Part shown: in pieces, positions 27,621 through 35,729 of the stretch
How the letters are laid out: each line of letters opens with the position of its first letter
Numbering within the stretch: position 1 is the stretch's first letter
NCBI RefSeq assembly: GCF_022867805.1
Contig: NZ_JALIFO010000010.1
Span: 90,031 to 154,030 of the forward strand
Direction of reading: 5' to 3'
DNA length: 64,000 nucleotides
Origin: Cuneatibacter sp. NSJ-177
GTDB taxonomy: Bacteria > Bacillota > Clostridia > Lachnospirales > Lachnospiraceae
The notes under the pieces: generated by a model
Told to the model about the DNA's origin: nothing
What the model saw: the letters and a program-made list of their open reading frames with translations, nothing else
The model's database searches: none
Position numbers and translations under genes: made by a program

Positions 27621-27977
27621 TCAAAAGGAATGCGGATCATCGGATAAGCCGGATGCTTCGGCCTTTCTGCTGTTTTCCTCCACTTTGATCTCCCAGTGAA
27701 TCAGGATCGCCAGGGCGGCCCGAAGCAGGATGATCGCTCCGGCAATGGCGATCTCTTCAAAGGTACGCACCACCACAGTCCGGAGAATCTCGCCGCCCAG
27801 CTTAAATTCCAGGCTGATTGCCATCCCCTTCGCCAGGTTCAGCCGAATGGCCGGATCCCGCCTAAAAAAATGGACCACGCCCCGGATACCGCTGACGATA
27901 AGCACCAGCACGCCTGCATAGTCAAAAAAGAGAATGGCATATTCTGCGATGATTTCAAGAATTCTTTGTAAATCCAT
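27621..27977 (-). CDS. DUF1622 family membrane protein
   Basis: A 118-residue protein with two or three membrane segments (about 12-30, 60-75 and 78-95) and the conserved LAKGMAISLEFKLGGEILRTVV between them, which identifies the DUF1622 family. Function is unknown for the family. The start ATG follows GGGAGGTCACC, and a strong promoter lies about 90 bp upstream. The C-terminal tail is charged and cytoplasmic. Confidence 0.8.
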   Translation of the reverse strand: MDLQRILEIIAEYAILFFDYAGVLVLIVSGIRGVVHFFRRDPAIRLNLAKGMAISLEFKLGGEILRTVVVRTFEEIAIAGAIILLRAALAILIHWEIKVEENSRKAEASGLSDDPHSF

Positions 27978-28063
27978 GGTGACCTCCCAGAAAGGGTGTT
28001 CTTTTCGGCCCGGACGGCATTCGTATCTCTGTTCCTTTTTCCGCTGTCTTTTGACCTATCACA

Positions 28064-28093
28064 ATTATACAGGCCCGTCTCTTCTTCTGTCAA
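28064..28093 (-). promoter_or_regulatory. Promoter of the DUF1622 gene
   Basis: Minus strand: -35 TTGACA (28088-28093), 18-bp spacer, -10 TATAAT (28064-28069). Confidence 0.75.
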
Positions 28094-28166
28094 CTTTACT
28101 TTTTGCAAATTACTTAACTGAACCTTTCCGATCTTTCCTCTGGGATACGGCGGAACTTGGCGGATA

Positions 28167-28580
28167 TTATTCCGGATCGCCGCCCATGAAGATTCCCCCC
28201 ATATATAAAATTGCGCCGGCCGCCGGCAGGCAGGCCCCGACTGCCCAATATAGAGAAAGAAGCCGGTTTGTCGTTCCGTAGATCTCCAAAATGCCTTGGA
28301 CGATGCTTCCCACCGTGAGTGTGGCGATACCCGCATGATACAGCTGAAGCGGAATCCTTCCCGGCATCACTTTTTGATTGGCGCGGTCCAGGAGAAGGAA
28401 CATTAATGTTCCGCCGGTCAGAGGCGCCGCAAAAGCGCAGACCATATAAGGAGAGTATACTCCATGGCTGAAAACCTCATACACCGCGCCGAAAATCATG
28501 CAGACAAGCGAAATCAAAAGATAGATGAACGCCTCTTTTTTAAGAACCCCCGGCTTTTTCTCAGTAACCAATAAATACAA
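28167..28580 (-). CDS. Four-segment membrane protein downstream of the glycosidase gene
   Basis: The 137-residue protein has four hydrophobic stretches: about 17-37, 45-62, 80-98 and 108-128. I do not recognise the family. The start is a TTG at 28580 that overlaps the end of the phosphodiester glycosidase gene by 20 bp, with GGAGAGGAG upstream, so it is probably translated by coupling. Being cotranscribed, it may work with that enzyme in envelope glycan handling (inference). Confidence 0.6.
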   Translation of the reverse strand: MYLLVTEKKPGVLKKEAFIYLLISLVCMIFGAVYEVFSHGVYSPYMVCAFAAPLTGGTLMFLLLDRANQKVMPGRIPLQLYHAGIATLTVGSIVQGILEIYGTTNRLLSLYWAVGACLPAAGAILYMGGIFMGGDPE

Positions 28581-29487
28581 TGTCGCTCACGCTCCTCTCC
28601 TTCACACTTTTTCCACTGGAAGTGGGGTTGTTAATGATTTTCCCGTTAAAATACATGGTCGACGAACCCCCTCCGTCCAAATTGTATACGGTCTGCGCCC
28701 CCAGGCTCTGGGCAAACTCCGCCAACTCATATAGGCTTAAACCGCTGCTCTCGTCTGTACGTCCATCGGATACAAGAAACAGATAATGCAGCTCGTCTAC
28801 TATGGCGATCGCGGTACGGGGATTGCTGGCCTTGGCCTTGCCCACTTCCTCGTCTCTCGTTATAACGATGCCGCCCTCTTTCACCAATGCCGGCCCGAAG
28901 GAGAGGATTTGCCTTGCCCCGGCTTGGAGCAGCGCCTCGGCTGATGTGCCGCCCTCTGTGATGATCTCAAAGGAGCCGTCCTCATAAATGACAAGATCCT
29001 CTTGTTCCGCGGAAGCTGTCTCCCTGTAAAGGACGCCGTTGCGCAGGACGTATCCCTGTTCCTGCGCGCCGTAATAGTCCCCGTTGACGGCAAGGATCGC
29101 GCCGTTTTTTTTTGCTGTCACCGAAGTTTTCTCCGTCACATTTTTTCCATAGGAGTTCTGGGCAAATGCCGTCCGCAAATACTCCGCGGAAGAGAGTTTG
29201 ACCTCCGCAACATAGATGGAACTGTCGTACTCCCGATATTCGGTTATTGTGACGCTGATATTTTCATCCTGGTAGGACGTATCAGTTATAACTGCTTCCG
29301 CCTTCTCCTCCGTGGAACCCTCCTTATTTTTTACCTCCTGGACGCCGGTATCCGGAACCATTTCCGCAGACGTCTCGTTCTCTACAACGGAATAGACCTT
29401 TGTGATTACAAAAGTGTCGAGGAGAATATACGCCGTAAATGCTGTCAGGAGCAGGCCATAGGCAATAGCCCATACATGTTTTCTCAT
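28561..29487 (-). CDS. Membrane-anchored phosphodiester glycosidase family protein (NAGPA domain)
   Basis: The protein has 308 residues, with an N-terminal membrane anchor (about 7-27) and then an extracellular domain. Motifs of the phosphodiester glycosidase (uncovering-enzyme/YomE-type) family are AVNGDYYG, FGPALVKEG, NPRTAIAI, LFLVSDGR and VYNLDGGGSSTMYFNGKII. Members cleave GlcNAc-1-phosphodiester bonds; in bacteria they act on wall or capsule polymers. It is followed by the overlapping four-segment membrane protein. The GT2-GtrA gene is 111 bp upstream on the same strand, which supports a surface-glycan locus. Confidence 0.88.
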   Translation of the reverse strand: MRKHVWAIAYGLLLTAFTAYILLDTFVITKVYSVVENETSAEMVPDTGVQEVKNKEGSTEEKAEAVITDTSYQDENISVTITEYREYDSSIYVAEVKLSSAEYLRTAFAQNSYGKNVTEKTSVTAKKNGAILAVNGDYYGAQEQGYVLRNGVLYRETASAEQEDLVIYEDGSFEIITEGGTSAEALLQAGARQILSFGPALVKEGGIVITRDEEVGKAKASNPRTAIAIVDELHYLFLVSDGRTDESSGLSLYELAEFAQSLGAQTVYNLDGGGSSTMYFNGKIINNPTSSGKSVKERSVSDIVFIGY

Positions 29488-29598
29488 CCCATCGCCTCCT
29501 TGCCGTTTTTATGAAAATACAAGCCCCTTCCCTCCTCTTTTATCCCCGCTCCCAACCGAAGCCTTAAAACGGGAGGTTCTCCCCAAATCGGGAAGCGC

Positions 29599-30678
29599 CT
29601 ATCTGCCGCGGACATCTTCCTGCCCGGATCCGCTGTCCGGATTCTTTCGGAAGATCAGGCATCGCTGCGCCAGCCAGCTCAGTGAAAAAAAGATAAGCTC
29701 CGCCGCCAGCTTGGCAAAAAAACGATTGACCCCTGCCGTATTCACAAAAAAATCCAGCACTATGGTATTCCCGATCAAAATCACGGCCGCCAGCAGAATG
29801 TATTGTCCGGCCGACTGAATCACACCATTTTTTGACTTAAATACCAGGGTGCGGTTGATCGTATAGTTGACGCTTGCGCTGACAATTCGCGCGCCAATGT
29901 TCGACAGCCGCAGGCTAACCGCAGCGGGAAAACCGGCTGTCAGAAGAGTCAGAAGGCTGTATAAGGTGTAATCTACCAGGAAGCCGGCGAAGGATGAGGC
30001 GGAGAATTGGAGGATCTCCTTATATACCCGGTAAGAGTCCTTCCAAGTATCGAAATGGGAGCCCGCATTATGATCCATGTAAATGGTTTCAATTTCCATC
30101 TCTACGATTGGGATCTGCAATCTGGCGGACTCAAGCAAAACATTCATCTCATATTCATACCTCTTGCCGGGAATCGTGAGAAGAAACGAAACAAGGTTTC
30201 CGCTGAAAGCCCGCAATCCGGTTTGCGTGTCATAAACTTTTTCGCCTGTGGAGATCCGATACACCAGCCGGGTTATTGTATTTCCAAACCGGCTTCGGAT
30301 CGGTACGTTTCCTTTCATCCTGCGGCTTCCCAGAATCAGAGCGCCCGGATTTTTCTCCGCGTTCCGGCACAGCCGGACCGCATCGCCGACCCGATGCTGA
30401 CCATCTGAATCCATGGTCACAAGGATGCTGTTTTCCGGAAAGTGCTCTGCGATATAGCGAAGGCCTGTTTTCAGCGCGCAGCCTTTCCCTTGGTTTTCTT
30501 TGTGGGTCAAAACCCTTGCATATGCTTTAACTTTCTTGAATATGTCAGCATACTGCTCGCCGCTTCCATCATCCACGACAACGACCGTAAAACCAGCGTT
30601 ATTTATTTCCCGAATCAAATCCGGGAATCCGTGTCCCGGCTCGTATGCCGGTATCATTGCGATTCGTCTTTGCGACAA
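29599..30678 (-). CDS. Glycosyltransferase family 2 fused to a GtrA-type membrane domain
   Basis: The protein has 359 residues. Residues 1-215 are a GT-A fold (MIPAYEPG, VVVDDGSGEQ, TMDSDGQHR with the metal-binding DSD, YDTQTGLRAF). Residues about 225-345 are a four-helix GtrA domain (FAGFLVDYTLYSLLTLL, SVNYTINRTLVFKS). Such fusions make or flip polyprenyl-phosphate sugars for modifying wall polymers. It lies upstream of the phosphodiester glycosidase gene. The start ATG follows AGGGAGGGATGAG. Confidence 0.88.
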   Translation of the reverse strand: MSQRRIAMIPAYEPGHGFPDLIREINNAGFTVVVVDDGSGEQYADIFKKVKAYARVLTHKENQGKGCALKTGLRYIAEHFPENSILVTMDSDGQHRVGDAVRLCRNAEKNPGALILGSRRMKGNVPIRSRFGNTITRLVYRISTGEKVYDTQTGLRAFSGNLVSFLLTIPGKRYEYEMNVLLESARLQIPIVEMEIETIYMDHNAGSHFDTWKDSYRVYKEILQFSASSFAGFLVDYTLYSLLTLLTAGFPAAVSLRLSNIGARIVSASVNYTINRTLVFKSKNGVIQSAGQYILLAAVILIGNTIVLDFFVNTAGVNRFFAKLAAELIFFSLSWLAQRCLIFRKNPDSGSGQEDVRGR

Positions 30679-30944
30679 AATCTCATCCCTCCCTTCGATT
30701 AATTTTCTTGCGGACCCCTGCTCCCAGGTAAACTTGCCCTACTCCGCTCCATTGCCGGATGGCTTTTTCCCTCTGTCCGTATGCTGACAGTATAGGGAGG
30801 GAACTATAACTCAACTTAAAAAAACCGCTGTGAAGCAGATATTTTTTTGCAGATAAATTTTAATTTCAATTAATGTTCCTCTGTTACCATATGAGATATT
30901 ATGAGCAAAAACGGGTTCTGACAGAGTGGCAATCAAGAAGGAGG

Positions 30945-31598
30945 ATGGATTTGACTTTTGAGGAGTTTTATGCAGAGCAGCTTCCCGCCATGAAAAGCGC
31001 CGAAGAGATGCTTTTGAGAATTGCAGATCAATATGTGCTTGCGGCAGAAGACGGCCGGATGATCCAGCCTGTTATTTATTGCACTTCCAGGATAAAATCG
31101 CCGGACAGCGCTCTGCAAAAGCTGGAGCGCTGCGGATGGGAGAAAAACCGGTCTGCGGCTCTAACGGAATTGTACGATATCATCGGACTGCGGATTGTCT
31201 GTTCTTTTATTGACGACGTGTATCAGGTTTCCGATTGGCTAAAGGCGCGTCCGGAATTCGAGGTTGACGAGATCAAAGATTACATTGCCTTTCCGAAACC
31301 CAACGGATACCGGAGCCTGCATTTGAAAGTCAGGATAAGAGAGGGGCCCAGCTCCGGTTTCCGCGCAGAGATTCAGATTCGGACCATTGCCATTGATTTT
31401 TGGGCGACGTTAGAGCATCAATTAAAATACAAGCAGGAAATTGAACATGAAACGCTGATTCGAAAAGAATTGAAACGCTGTGCGGACGAGATTGCATCCG
31501 TGGATTTATCCATGCAGACCATCCGCGACCTGATTTGCGACGGTTGGAGTATGGATCGGAAGGACGGGAATCCTAGGGATTCGTTGCTCCGCGTATAG
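30945..31598 (+). CDS. Small alarmone synthetase, RelQ/YjbM-like
   Basis: A single RelA/SpoT synthetase domain (about 217 aa) with no hydrolase or TGS domain. Motifs are SPDSALQKLERCGW, YDIIGLRIVCSFIDDVY, DYIAFPKPNGYRSLHLKV, the acidic RAEIQIRTIAIDFWATLEHQ, and a C-terminal helix typical of RelQ tetramers. It makes (p)ppGpp from ATP and GTP or GDP. The start is uncertain. ATG 30945 directly abuts AAGGAGG, and TTG 30951 has ideal spacing. The longer frame from 30873 lacks a ribosome site. Confidence 0.9.
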   Translation: MDLTFEEFYAEQLPAMKSAEEMLLRIADQYVLAAEDGRMIQPVIYCTSRIKSPDSALQKLERCGWEKNRSAALTELYDIIGLRIVCSFIDDVYQVSDWLKARPEFEVDEIKDYIAFPKPNGYRSLHLKVRIREGPSSGFRAEIQIRTIAIDFWATLEHQLKYKQEIEHETLIRKELKRCADEIASVDLSMQTIRDLICDGWSMDRKDGNPRDSLLRV

Positions 31599-31617
31599 TA
31601 TCTTCCTTCATTATAAC

Positions 31618-31647
31618 AAAAAACTCCGATACAATCGGAGTTTTTTT
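31618..31647. terminator. Bidirectional terminator between the alarmone synthetase gene and the tRNAs
   Basis: AAAAAACTCCGAT and ATCGGAGTTTTTTT form a perfect stem with A and T runs on both sides. Confidence 0.95.
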
Positions 31648-31673
31648 CATAACGTTTATTACGTTTGATTTCC

Positions 31674-31746
31674 TGGAGACGAAGGGATTCGAACCCTCGG
31701 CCTTCGCGTTGCGAACGCGACGCTCTCCCAGCTGAGCCACGCCCCC
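31674..31746 (-). tRNA. tRNA-Ala (anticodon CGC)
   Basis: The 73-nt cloverleaf has acceptor GGGGGCG/CGTCTCC with the G3-U70 pair that marks tRNA-Ala, D arm GCTCAGCTGGGAGAGC, anticodon loop TTCGCAA (CGC) and T arm GAGGGTTCGAATCCC. CCA is not encoded. It reads GCG codons. Confidence 0.97.
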
Positions 31747-31770
31747 ATAGTGGATTGATTAGATAAAGAA

Positions 31771-31790
31771 CGGTTCCCGTATGGGAACCG
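31771..31790. repeat. Short hairpin between the two tRNA genes
   Basis: CGGTTCCC-GTAT-GGGAACCG is a perfect 8-bp stem in the 46-bp spacer. It may guide processing of the shared tRNA transcript or act as a weak terminator. Confidence 0.6.
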
Positions 31791-31792
31791 AG

Positions 31793-31866
31793 TGGAGACA
31801 GTGGGGCTCGAACCCACGACCTCTCGCGTGTGAGGCGAACGCTCATCCCGGCTGAGCTATATCTCC
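31793..31866 (-). tRNA. tRNA-Val (anticodon CAC)
   Basis: The 74-nt cloverleaf has acceptor GGAGATA/TGTCTCC, D arm GCTCAGCCGGGATGAGC, anticodon loop CTCACAC (CAC) and T arm GTGGGTTCGAGCCCCAC. CCA is not encoded. Cotranscribed upstream of tRNA-Ala. Confidence 0.97.
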
Positions 31867-31972
31867 ATCCACGTCCTTCATTATACCATATTCCAAGAAA
31901 ATGGCAAGGATTTTTTTCAAAAAAAAACACCACCGGCAAAATTGCCGATGATGTTCTTCGATTGTGGGCACA

Positions 31973-32791
31973 CTACTGCTTTTCTTTCCTCAAGCGCCTT
32001 CCGCCATCGTAGATCCAAGCACATAAGAACAGAATTACGATGTAAAGCGCCGGAGTAATAAACATAGCTGTTCTTGTACCAATTTGCGCCAGGATGCTAT
32101 CATCAGCTGCCGCCCCATACTGGAGTCCGAAACCAAATCCGATCACTCCAATCAAATAATTCAGGACCAGAAGCCCGGAACAGTTCAATATAGTGATACC
32201 GATTGTACCTTTTCCTTTATATTCCCCCAATTTTTTTCTACGGAAGAAGAGGTAGAGAACATTCCCTGCCATCGTCAAAAATACGACGCCCAGAAGTTTT
32301 CCGCTGAAATCCATGGGATGATTGGATTCCGTAGTAACTGCGCCAACGCCCGTTTCCTTGGGAATGAAAAACGCCTCCAAATCCGCTTTCGCTTGCTCCG
32401 GCTGACTGGAATCATATCTGTAAGCTGAAACATATTCTCCGTCCAACGTTTTTACTAATAGGGGGATCCAGTCCACATGAAATCGCTTTAAGACATAATC
32501 ATATTTCGGCGATTCTTTCCATTGGGACGTATCATAGGAATAGACAACCCATTGGTTCTCAGCAAGAACATTTTCAAGAACCTTCTCAAATTCCTGACAC
32601 TCCGGACAGTCCGATTTGCCAAAATAGATATAGTAAGTTCCTTTCAAATCCAGATAGAATGTTCCATTCGCTATTTCAATAATGGCCGGTTCGGTTTTAG
32701 GTTCCGCACTCGAAGAATGATTCCCATAGACCGGCAATGGAAATAGCATCAAAATGAAAATAAAGCAGCTTGAAAAAAATCTTTTTTTCAT
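31973..32791 (-). CDS. Secreted thioredoxin-fold domain followed by a membrane region
   Basis: A 272-residue protein from ATG 32791 (AAGGAG nine bases upstream). It has a signal peptide (about 4-23), then a thioredoxin-like domain with the motif FGKSDCPECQEFEK (CPEC, about 60-63) and a WIPLLV segment with a Pro in the cis-Pro position. Three membrane segments follow in the C-terminal half (about 160-180, 195-220 and 240-260). The architecture suggests a membrane-bound extracytoplasmic thiol oxidoreductase or bacteriocin-accessory-like protein. Substrate unknown. The longer frame from 32827 has no ribosome site. Confidence 0.75.
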   Translation of the reverse strand: MKKRFFSSCFIFILMLFPLPVYGNHSSSAEPKTEPAIIEIANGTFYLDLKGTYYIYFGKSDCPECQEFEKVLENVLAENQWVVYSYDTSQWKESPKYDYVLKRFHVDWIPLLVKTLDGEYVSAYRYDSSQPEQAKADLEAFFIPKETGVGAVTTESNHPMDFSGKLLGVVFLTMAGNVLYLFFRRKKLGEYKGKGTIGITILNCSGLLVLNYLIGVIGFGFGLQYGAAADDSILAQIGTRTAMFITPALYIVILFLCAWIYDGGRRLRKEKQ

Positions 32792-33070
32792 CCTTTTCTT
32801 CTCCTTCCGGATTTCATCTATCGTCAAGTCATATCCGGCTTCCTTTCTGATCTCTCACGAAAAAAATTGAATTCCTTTCAATAAGAGCAAAAACCATAAG
32901 CTCGCAGAAACAATGATAGGATAACCGTAACACATTTTTCAGGCGAACGCAAGAAATATTTTATTAAATAGCATTTTCGCCTCGTGTTATTCTGACTATT
33001 TATTCATCTTCATCTAAAGTATTGGCCGGATCAATCCTCCATGCTCTCCCGGATCGCCATGGAGCGCAAT

Positions 33071-33107
33071 AAAAAACCCGAAGATTCCTGAAATCTCCGG
33101 ATTTTTT
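33071..33107 (-). terminator. Terminator of the CobW-type GTPase operon
   Basis: On the minus strand AAAAAATCCGGAGAT pairs with ATCTTCGGGTTTTTT around a short loop. It lies 9 bp after the last stop codon. The remaining 32792-33070 shows nothing I can support. Confidence 0.85.
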
Positions 33108-33115
33108 ATTTGGCT

Positions 33116-34057
33116 TTAATTAAAAGAGACCACGTCATCTATCGGTTTTGCCGCCCCTTCGATCTTTTTCAGATGCAGCACCGGGCCTTCTTCGCCGTAA
33201 AGGCGGTGGTACTCCACGCCGAACTCCACTTCCACATGAACCCAGTCTCTGGTCTTGTAGGGAAGCACCGAGTCATAGTGACAGATAAATCCAAGGAATT
33301 GAATGTCATTGGCGCAGCATGTCATCACGAAACGTCCCGGCACGAAGGCTTTCCGTCCAAGATGGGGCGCCCGGTATACCTGGGCCAGAAACCGGATAGT
33401 CTTTCCCTCGTAGTGCTCCGGATGTTCCATGGCGTCGATATACCAGATCCCGTAATCCATATCTTCGATTTCCACCTTGTCCGCCTTCCAGTCAAAGGGA
33501 AGGTCTTCCTCGGTCTCCTCGATCTGCGTCCCGTCGGGCCGCTCAAAGACAATCTGGGCGCGGGAGTTGACTGCCTTGATATTCCTGCGGAATTTCTTCC
33601 GGTCCAGATCATCCCCGCACCGGTTAAAAATAATCAGCCCCGCAGGAAACAGTGGCTCCATAAACATGGTCCGCATATTGGCCAGATACAGTTCCGCGGT
33701 CTCGCCGTTCACCGTCGCATAGACGCCGTATACCTGCCATCCCCGCGGCAGGGCCAGGTCCAGAATCTTATCCACGCCCCAGGTGCCGTTGTACTCCATC
33801 ATCACCTGGCGTGGCTGATGGGCCGCGTCAAAAGCCATCAGGCGTTCTGTGGTCAGCTCGCTCTCCTCCTCCAGCCGGACCAATGCAGCGTCCGTCTCCG
33901 CGAGAAATTCTTCCGAATATTCTTCCTCGCCCTCCTCGCAGGAAATGATCAGAGTCGGCCCGCCGTCCCGGAAATCCGGGCTTTTCAGGGCGTCCTTCAG
34001 CATCGAAGTTTTTCCGCTCTCCAAAAGCCCGGTAAAAATATATAATTCTACCGCCAT
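33116..34057 (-). CDS. CobW/COG0523-type GTPase with a C-terminal DUF1980-like domain
   Basis: The protein has 313 residues. The P-loop is near the N-terminus (TGLLESGKTSM), with an acidic stretch CEEGEEEYSEE and a base-recognition-like FNRCGDD. Residues about 190-310 resemble the TIGR03943/YcgQ-type domain (FLAQVYRAPHLG, FVPGRFVMTCCANDIQFLG) that accompanies permeases in metal-stress loci. It lies 10 bp after the His-rich COG0523 GTPase, so the two form an operon. Such GTPases are linked to metal (often zinc) delivery. The metal here is not shown by sequence alone. Confidence 0.8.
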   Translation of the reverse strand: MAVELYIFTGLLESGKTSMLKDALKSPDFRDGGPTLIISCEEGEEEYSEEFLAETDAALVRLEEESELTTERLMAFDAAHQPRQVMMEYNGTWGVDKILDLALPRGWQVYGVYATVNGETAELYLANMRTMFMEPLFPAGLIIFNRCGDDLDRKKFRRNIKAVNSRAQIVFERPDGTQIEETEEDLPFDWKADKVEIEDMDYGIWYIDAMEHPEHYEGKTIRFLAQVYRAPHLGRKAFVPGRFVMTCCANDIQFLGFICHYDSVLPYKTRDWVHVEVEFGVEYHRLYGEEGPVLHLKKIEGAAKPIDDVVSFN

Positions 34058-34067
34058 GGTATCCTCC

Positions 34068-35312
34068 TTAAATATGGAATGCCTTCTTCAGCGCATCCTC
34101 CGCCAGATCCGTACCGATGACGCAGAGCTTTCCGGTGTAGTCCGGCTGGCCCGCACGGATCTGATACTCCATAGGAACCAGATCGAATTCCAGCCAGCTC
34201 CCATCGGCGGCAGCCACAATCCCCTTCGCCCGCAGAACCGTGCCGTACGTGGCTGTCTCCGCCAAATCTTTCAATACGGCTTCCAGCTCCTGCCGGTCGT
34301 AGAGATGGGCCGTCTCGGTTCCCCAGCTCGTGAACACTTCATCCGCATGATGGTGATGATGCCCGTGATGGTCATGATGATGGTCGTGATGGTGCTCTTC
34401 ATGATCGTGCCCGCATTCGTGATCGTGATGGTGCTCCTCATGGTCATGACCGTGATCATGTCCCTCATGGTTGTGCCCGCATTCGTGATCGTGATGGTGT
34501 TCCTCATGGTCGTGGCCGCACTCATGGCCGTGATCATGGTGCTCCTCATGATCGTGATCGTGGTCATGGTGTTCCTCATGGTCGTAACCGCACTCGTGAT
34601 CGTGATGGTGCTCCTCATGATCATGTCCGCATTCGTGGCCGTGATCATGCTCGTGGTCATGACCGCAGCCGCACTCTTCCTCTTCTTCGTCCAGGCGGAT
34701 CATCTCCTCCGGTTTGGAAGAATGCTCCAGGGCATGGCGCACCGCCTCGCCGCTAAGGGCGTCCCAGGAGGTTGTGATGATCGTGGCTTTGCCGTTCTTT
34801 TCCTTCAGCAGACGTACACACTCATCCAGCTTGTCCCCGGTCATCATCTGGGTCCGGCTCAGCACGATGGTCGTGGCGTGCTCCACCTGATTATTAAAGA
34901 ATTCTCCGAAATTCTTCATATACATCTTGGCTTTCTTTCCGTCCACCACGGTGATCAGGCTCCCGATGGCAATATCCGCCTGATCTTTGATCGCCTCCAC
35001 GGCCTTCGCCACATCGGACAGCTTGCCGACGCCGGACGGCTCGATCAGCACGCGGTCCGGCTGGTACTCGGCCAGCACCTTTTTCAGCGCTTCGCTGAAA
35101 TCCCCCACCAGGGTGCAGCAGATGCAGCCGGAATTCATCTCCGTCACTTCAATCCCGGCGTCCCGCAGGAAGCCGCCGTCGATCCCGATCTCGCCGAATT
35201 CATTTTCAATCAGAACCAGTTTCTCACCGGCATAAACCTCGGAAACCAGCTTTTTGATAAATGTTGTCTTTCCGGCTCCCAGGAAACCGGATACGATATC
35301 CACTTTTGTCAT
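34068..35312 (-). CDS. COG0523 GTPase metallochaperone with a long His-rich insertion
   Basis: A 414-residue protein from ATG 35312 (AAGGA eight bases upstream). The G1 loop is SGFLGAGKTTF, and the metal motif is NSGCICCTL (CxCC). There is a G3-like ESSG/EPSGVG segment, and VLSRTQ where NKxD is usual. Between the GTPase and the C-terminal CobW domain, residues about 215-325 are almost only His, Asp, Glu, Gly and Cys in repeats like HDHEEHHHDHECG, containing dozens of His. COG0523 proteins insert or buffer zinc or other metals, and the insert would bind many ions. It is first in a two-gene operon with its own promoter and a palindromic leader. Confidence 0.88.
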   Translation of the reverse strand: MTKVDIVSGFLGAGKTTFIKKLVSEVYAGEKLVLIENEFGEIGIDGGFLRDAGIEVTEMNSGCICCTLVGDFSEALKKVLAEYQPDRVLIEPSGVGKLSDVAKAVEAIKDQADIAIGSLITVVDGKKAKMYMKNFGEFFNNQVEHATTIVLSRTQMMTGDKLDECVRLLKEKNGKATIITTSWDALSGEAVRHALEHSSKPEEMIRLDEEEEECGCGHDHEHDHGHECGHDHEEHHHDHECGYDHEEHHDHDHDHEEHHDHGHECGHDHEEHHHDHECGHNHEGHDHGHDHEEHHHDHECGHDHEEHHHDHHHDHHGHHHHHADEVFTSWGTETAHLYDRQELEAVLKDLAETATYGTVLRAKGIVAAADGSWLEFDLVPMEYQIRAGQPDYTGKLCVIGTDLAEDALKKAFHI

Positions 35313-35431
35313 GTCGCTCATCCTTCTTTCTTTCTATCTTCCAGACTCGCTCCTGCAAGTCTTGGCGCGCGATTCGGCTTTGCTTATGCAAATATCTTCC
35401 GAACGGAATCGCTGCGCATCCGAAGCGGAGC

Positions 35432-35467
35432 GTCTATCCGATGGGAAATTTCTTCCATCTGATAGAC
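35432..35467. promoter_or_regulatory. Palindrome in the leader of the His-rich GTPase gene
   Basis: GTCTATCCGATGGGAA and TTCCATCTGATAGAC form an almost perfect inverted repeat around a short AT centre, 26-61 bp downstream of the -10. It may be an RNA hairpin or a repressor site. It does not clearly fit a Zur box. Confidence 0.5.
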
Positions 35468-35492
35468 ATTTTTGCCAAATTTTAACGGTTTG

Positions 35493-35521
35493 ATTATAGC
35501 ACTCTTTCTTCCGGAGGGCAA
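35493..35521 (-). promoter_or_regulatory. Promoter of the CobW-type GTPase operon
   Basis: Minus strand: -35 TTGCCC (35516-35521), 17-bp spacer, -10 TATAAT (35493-35498). Divergent from the glnA-like promoter. Confidence 0.65.
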
Positions 35522-35588
35522 CCATCCCCCTATCGTGTATTTTCGCCTTGTTTTCTTAAGAAAAATACAATTTTTTTTATTTTTCTTA

Positions 35589-35617
35589 TTGACGTCCTTA
35601 TTTCTCCGTGCTATAAT
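35589..35617 (+). promoter_or_regulatory. Promoter of the glnA-like/ANTAR/carAB/pyrG/purF operon
   Basis: -35 TTGACG (35589-35594), 17-bp spacer, -10 TATAAT (35612-35617). Confidence 0.8.
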
Positions 35618-35624
35618 TTGGCAA

Positions 35625-35698
35625 ATGAACAAGGGCGTTCATGAAATAAGGCTTTCACACCCCGTTTGGGAGGCTTTCTTTCATGGACGCCTTTCTCA
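35625..35698 (+). promoter_or_regulatory. glnA-like leader: tandem hairpins overlapping a terminator
   Basis: ATGAAC-AAGGGC-GTTCAT (35625-35642) is a hairpin with A1/G4 in the hexaloop. TGAAA-TAAGGC-TTTCA (35642-35657) is a second hexaloop hairpin right next to it, with G at position 4. Together they look like the dual ANTAR target. The alternative fold pairs AAGGGCGTTCATGAAA (35631-35646) with TTTCATGGACGCCTTT (35679-35694), a 16-bp stem that ends in a T-rich run and would terminate transcription. Confidence 0.8.
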
Positions 35699-35729
35699 AA
35701 TTTCCCCGTCTCCGGAAAGGAAAAACGAT

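Noticed and set aside
34340..34680. Short repeated units suspected as a CRISPR array
   Set aside because: They are in-frame His-codon repeats of the metallochaperone gene. There are no constant repeats with unique spacers, and I see no CRISPR array in the window.
33116..35312. Cobalamin synthesis role (CobW name)
   Set aside because: No cobalamin genes or riboswitch nearby. The His-rich and CxCC features fit metal chaperones better.
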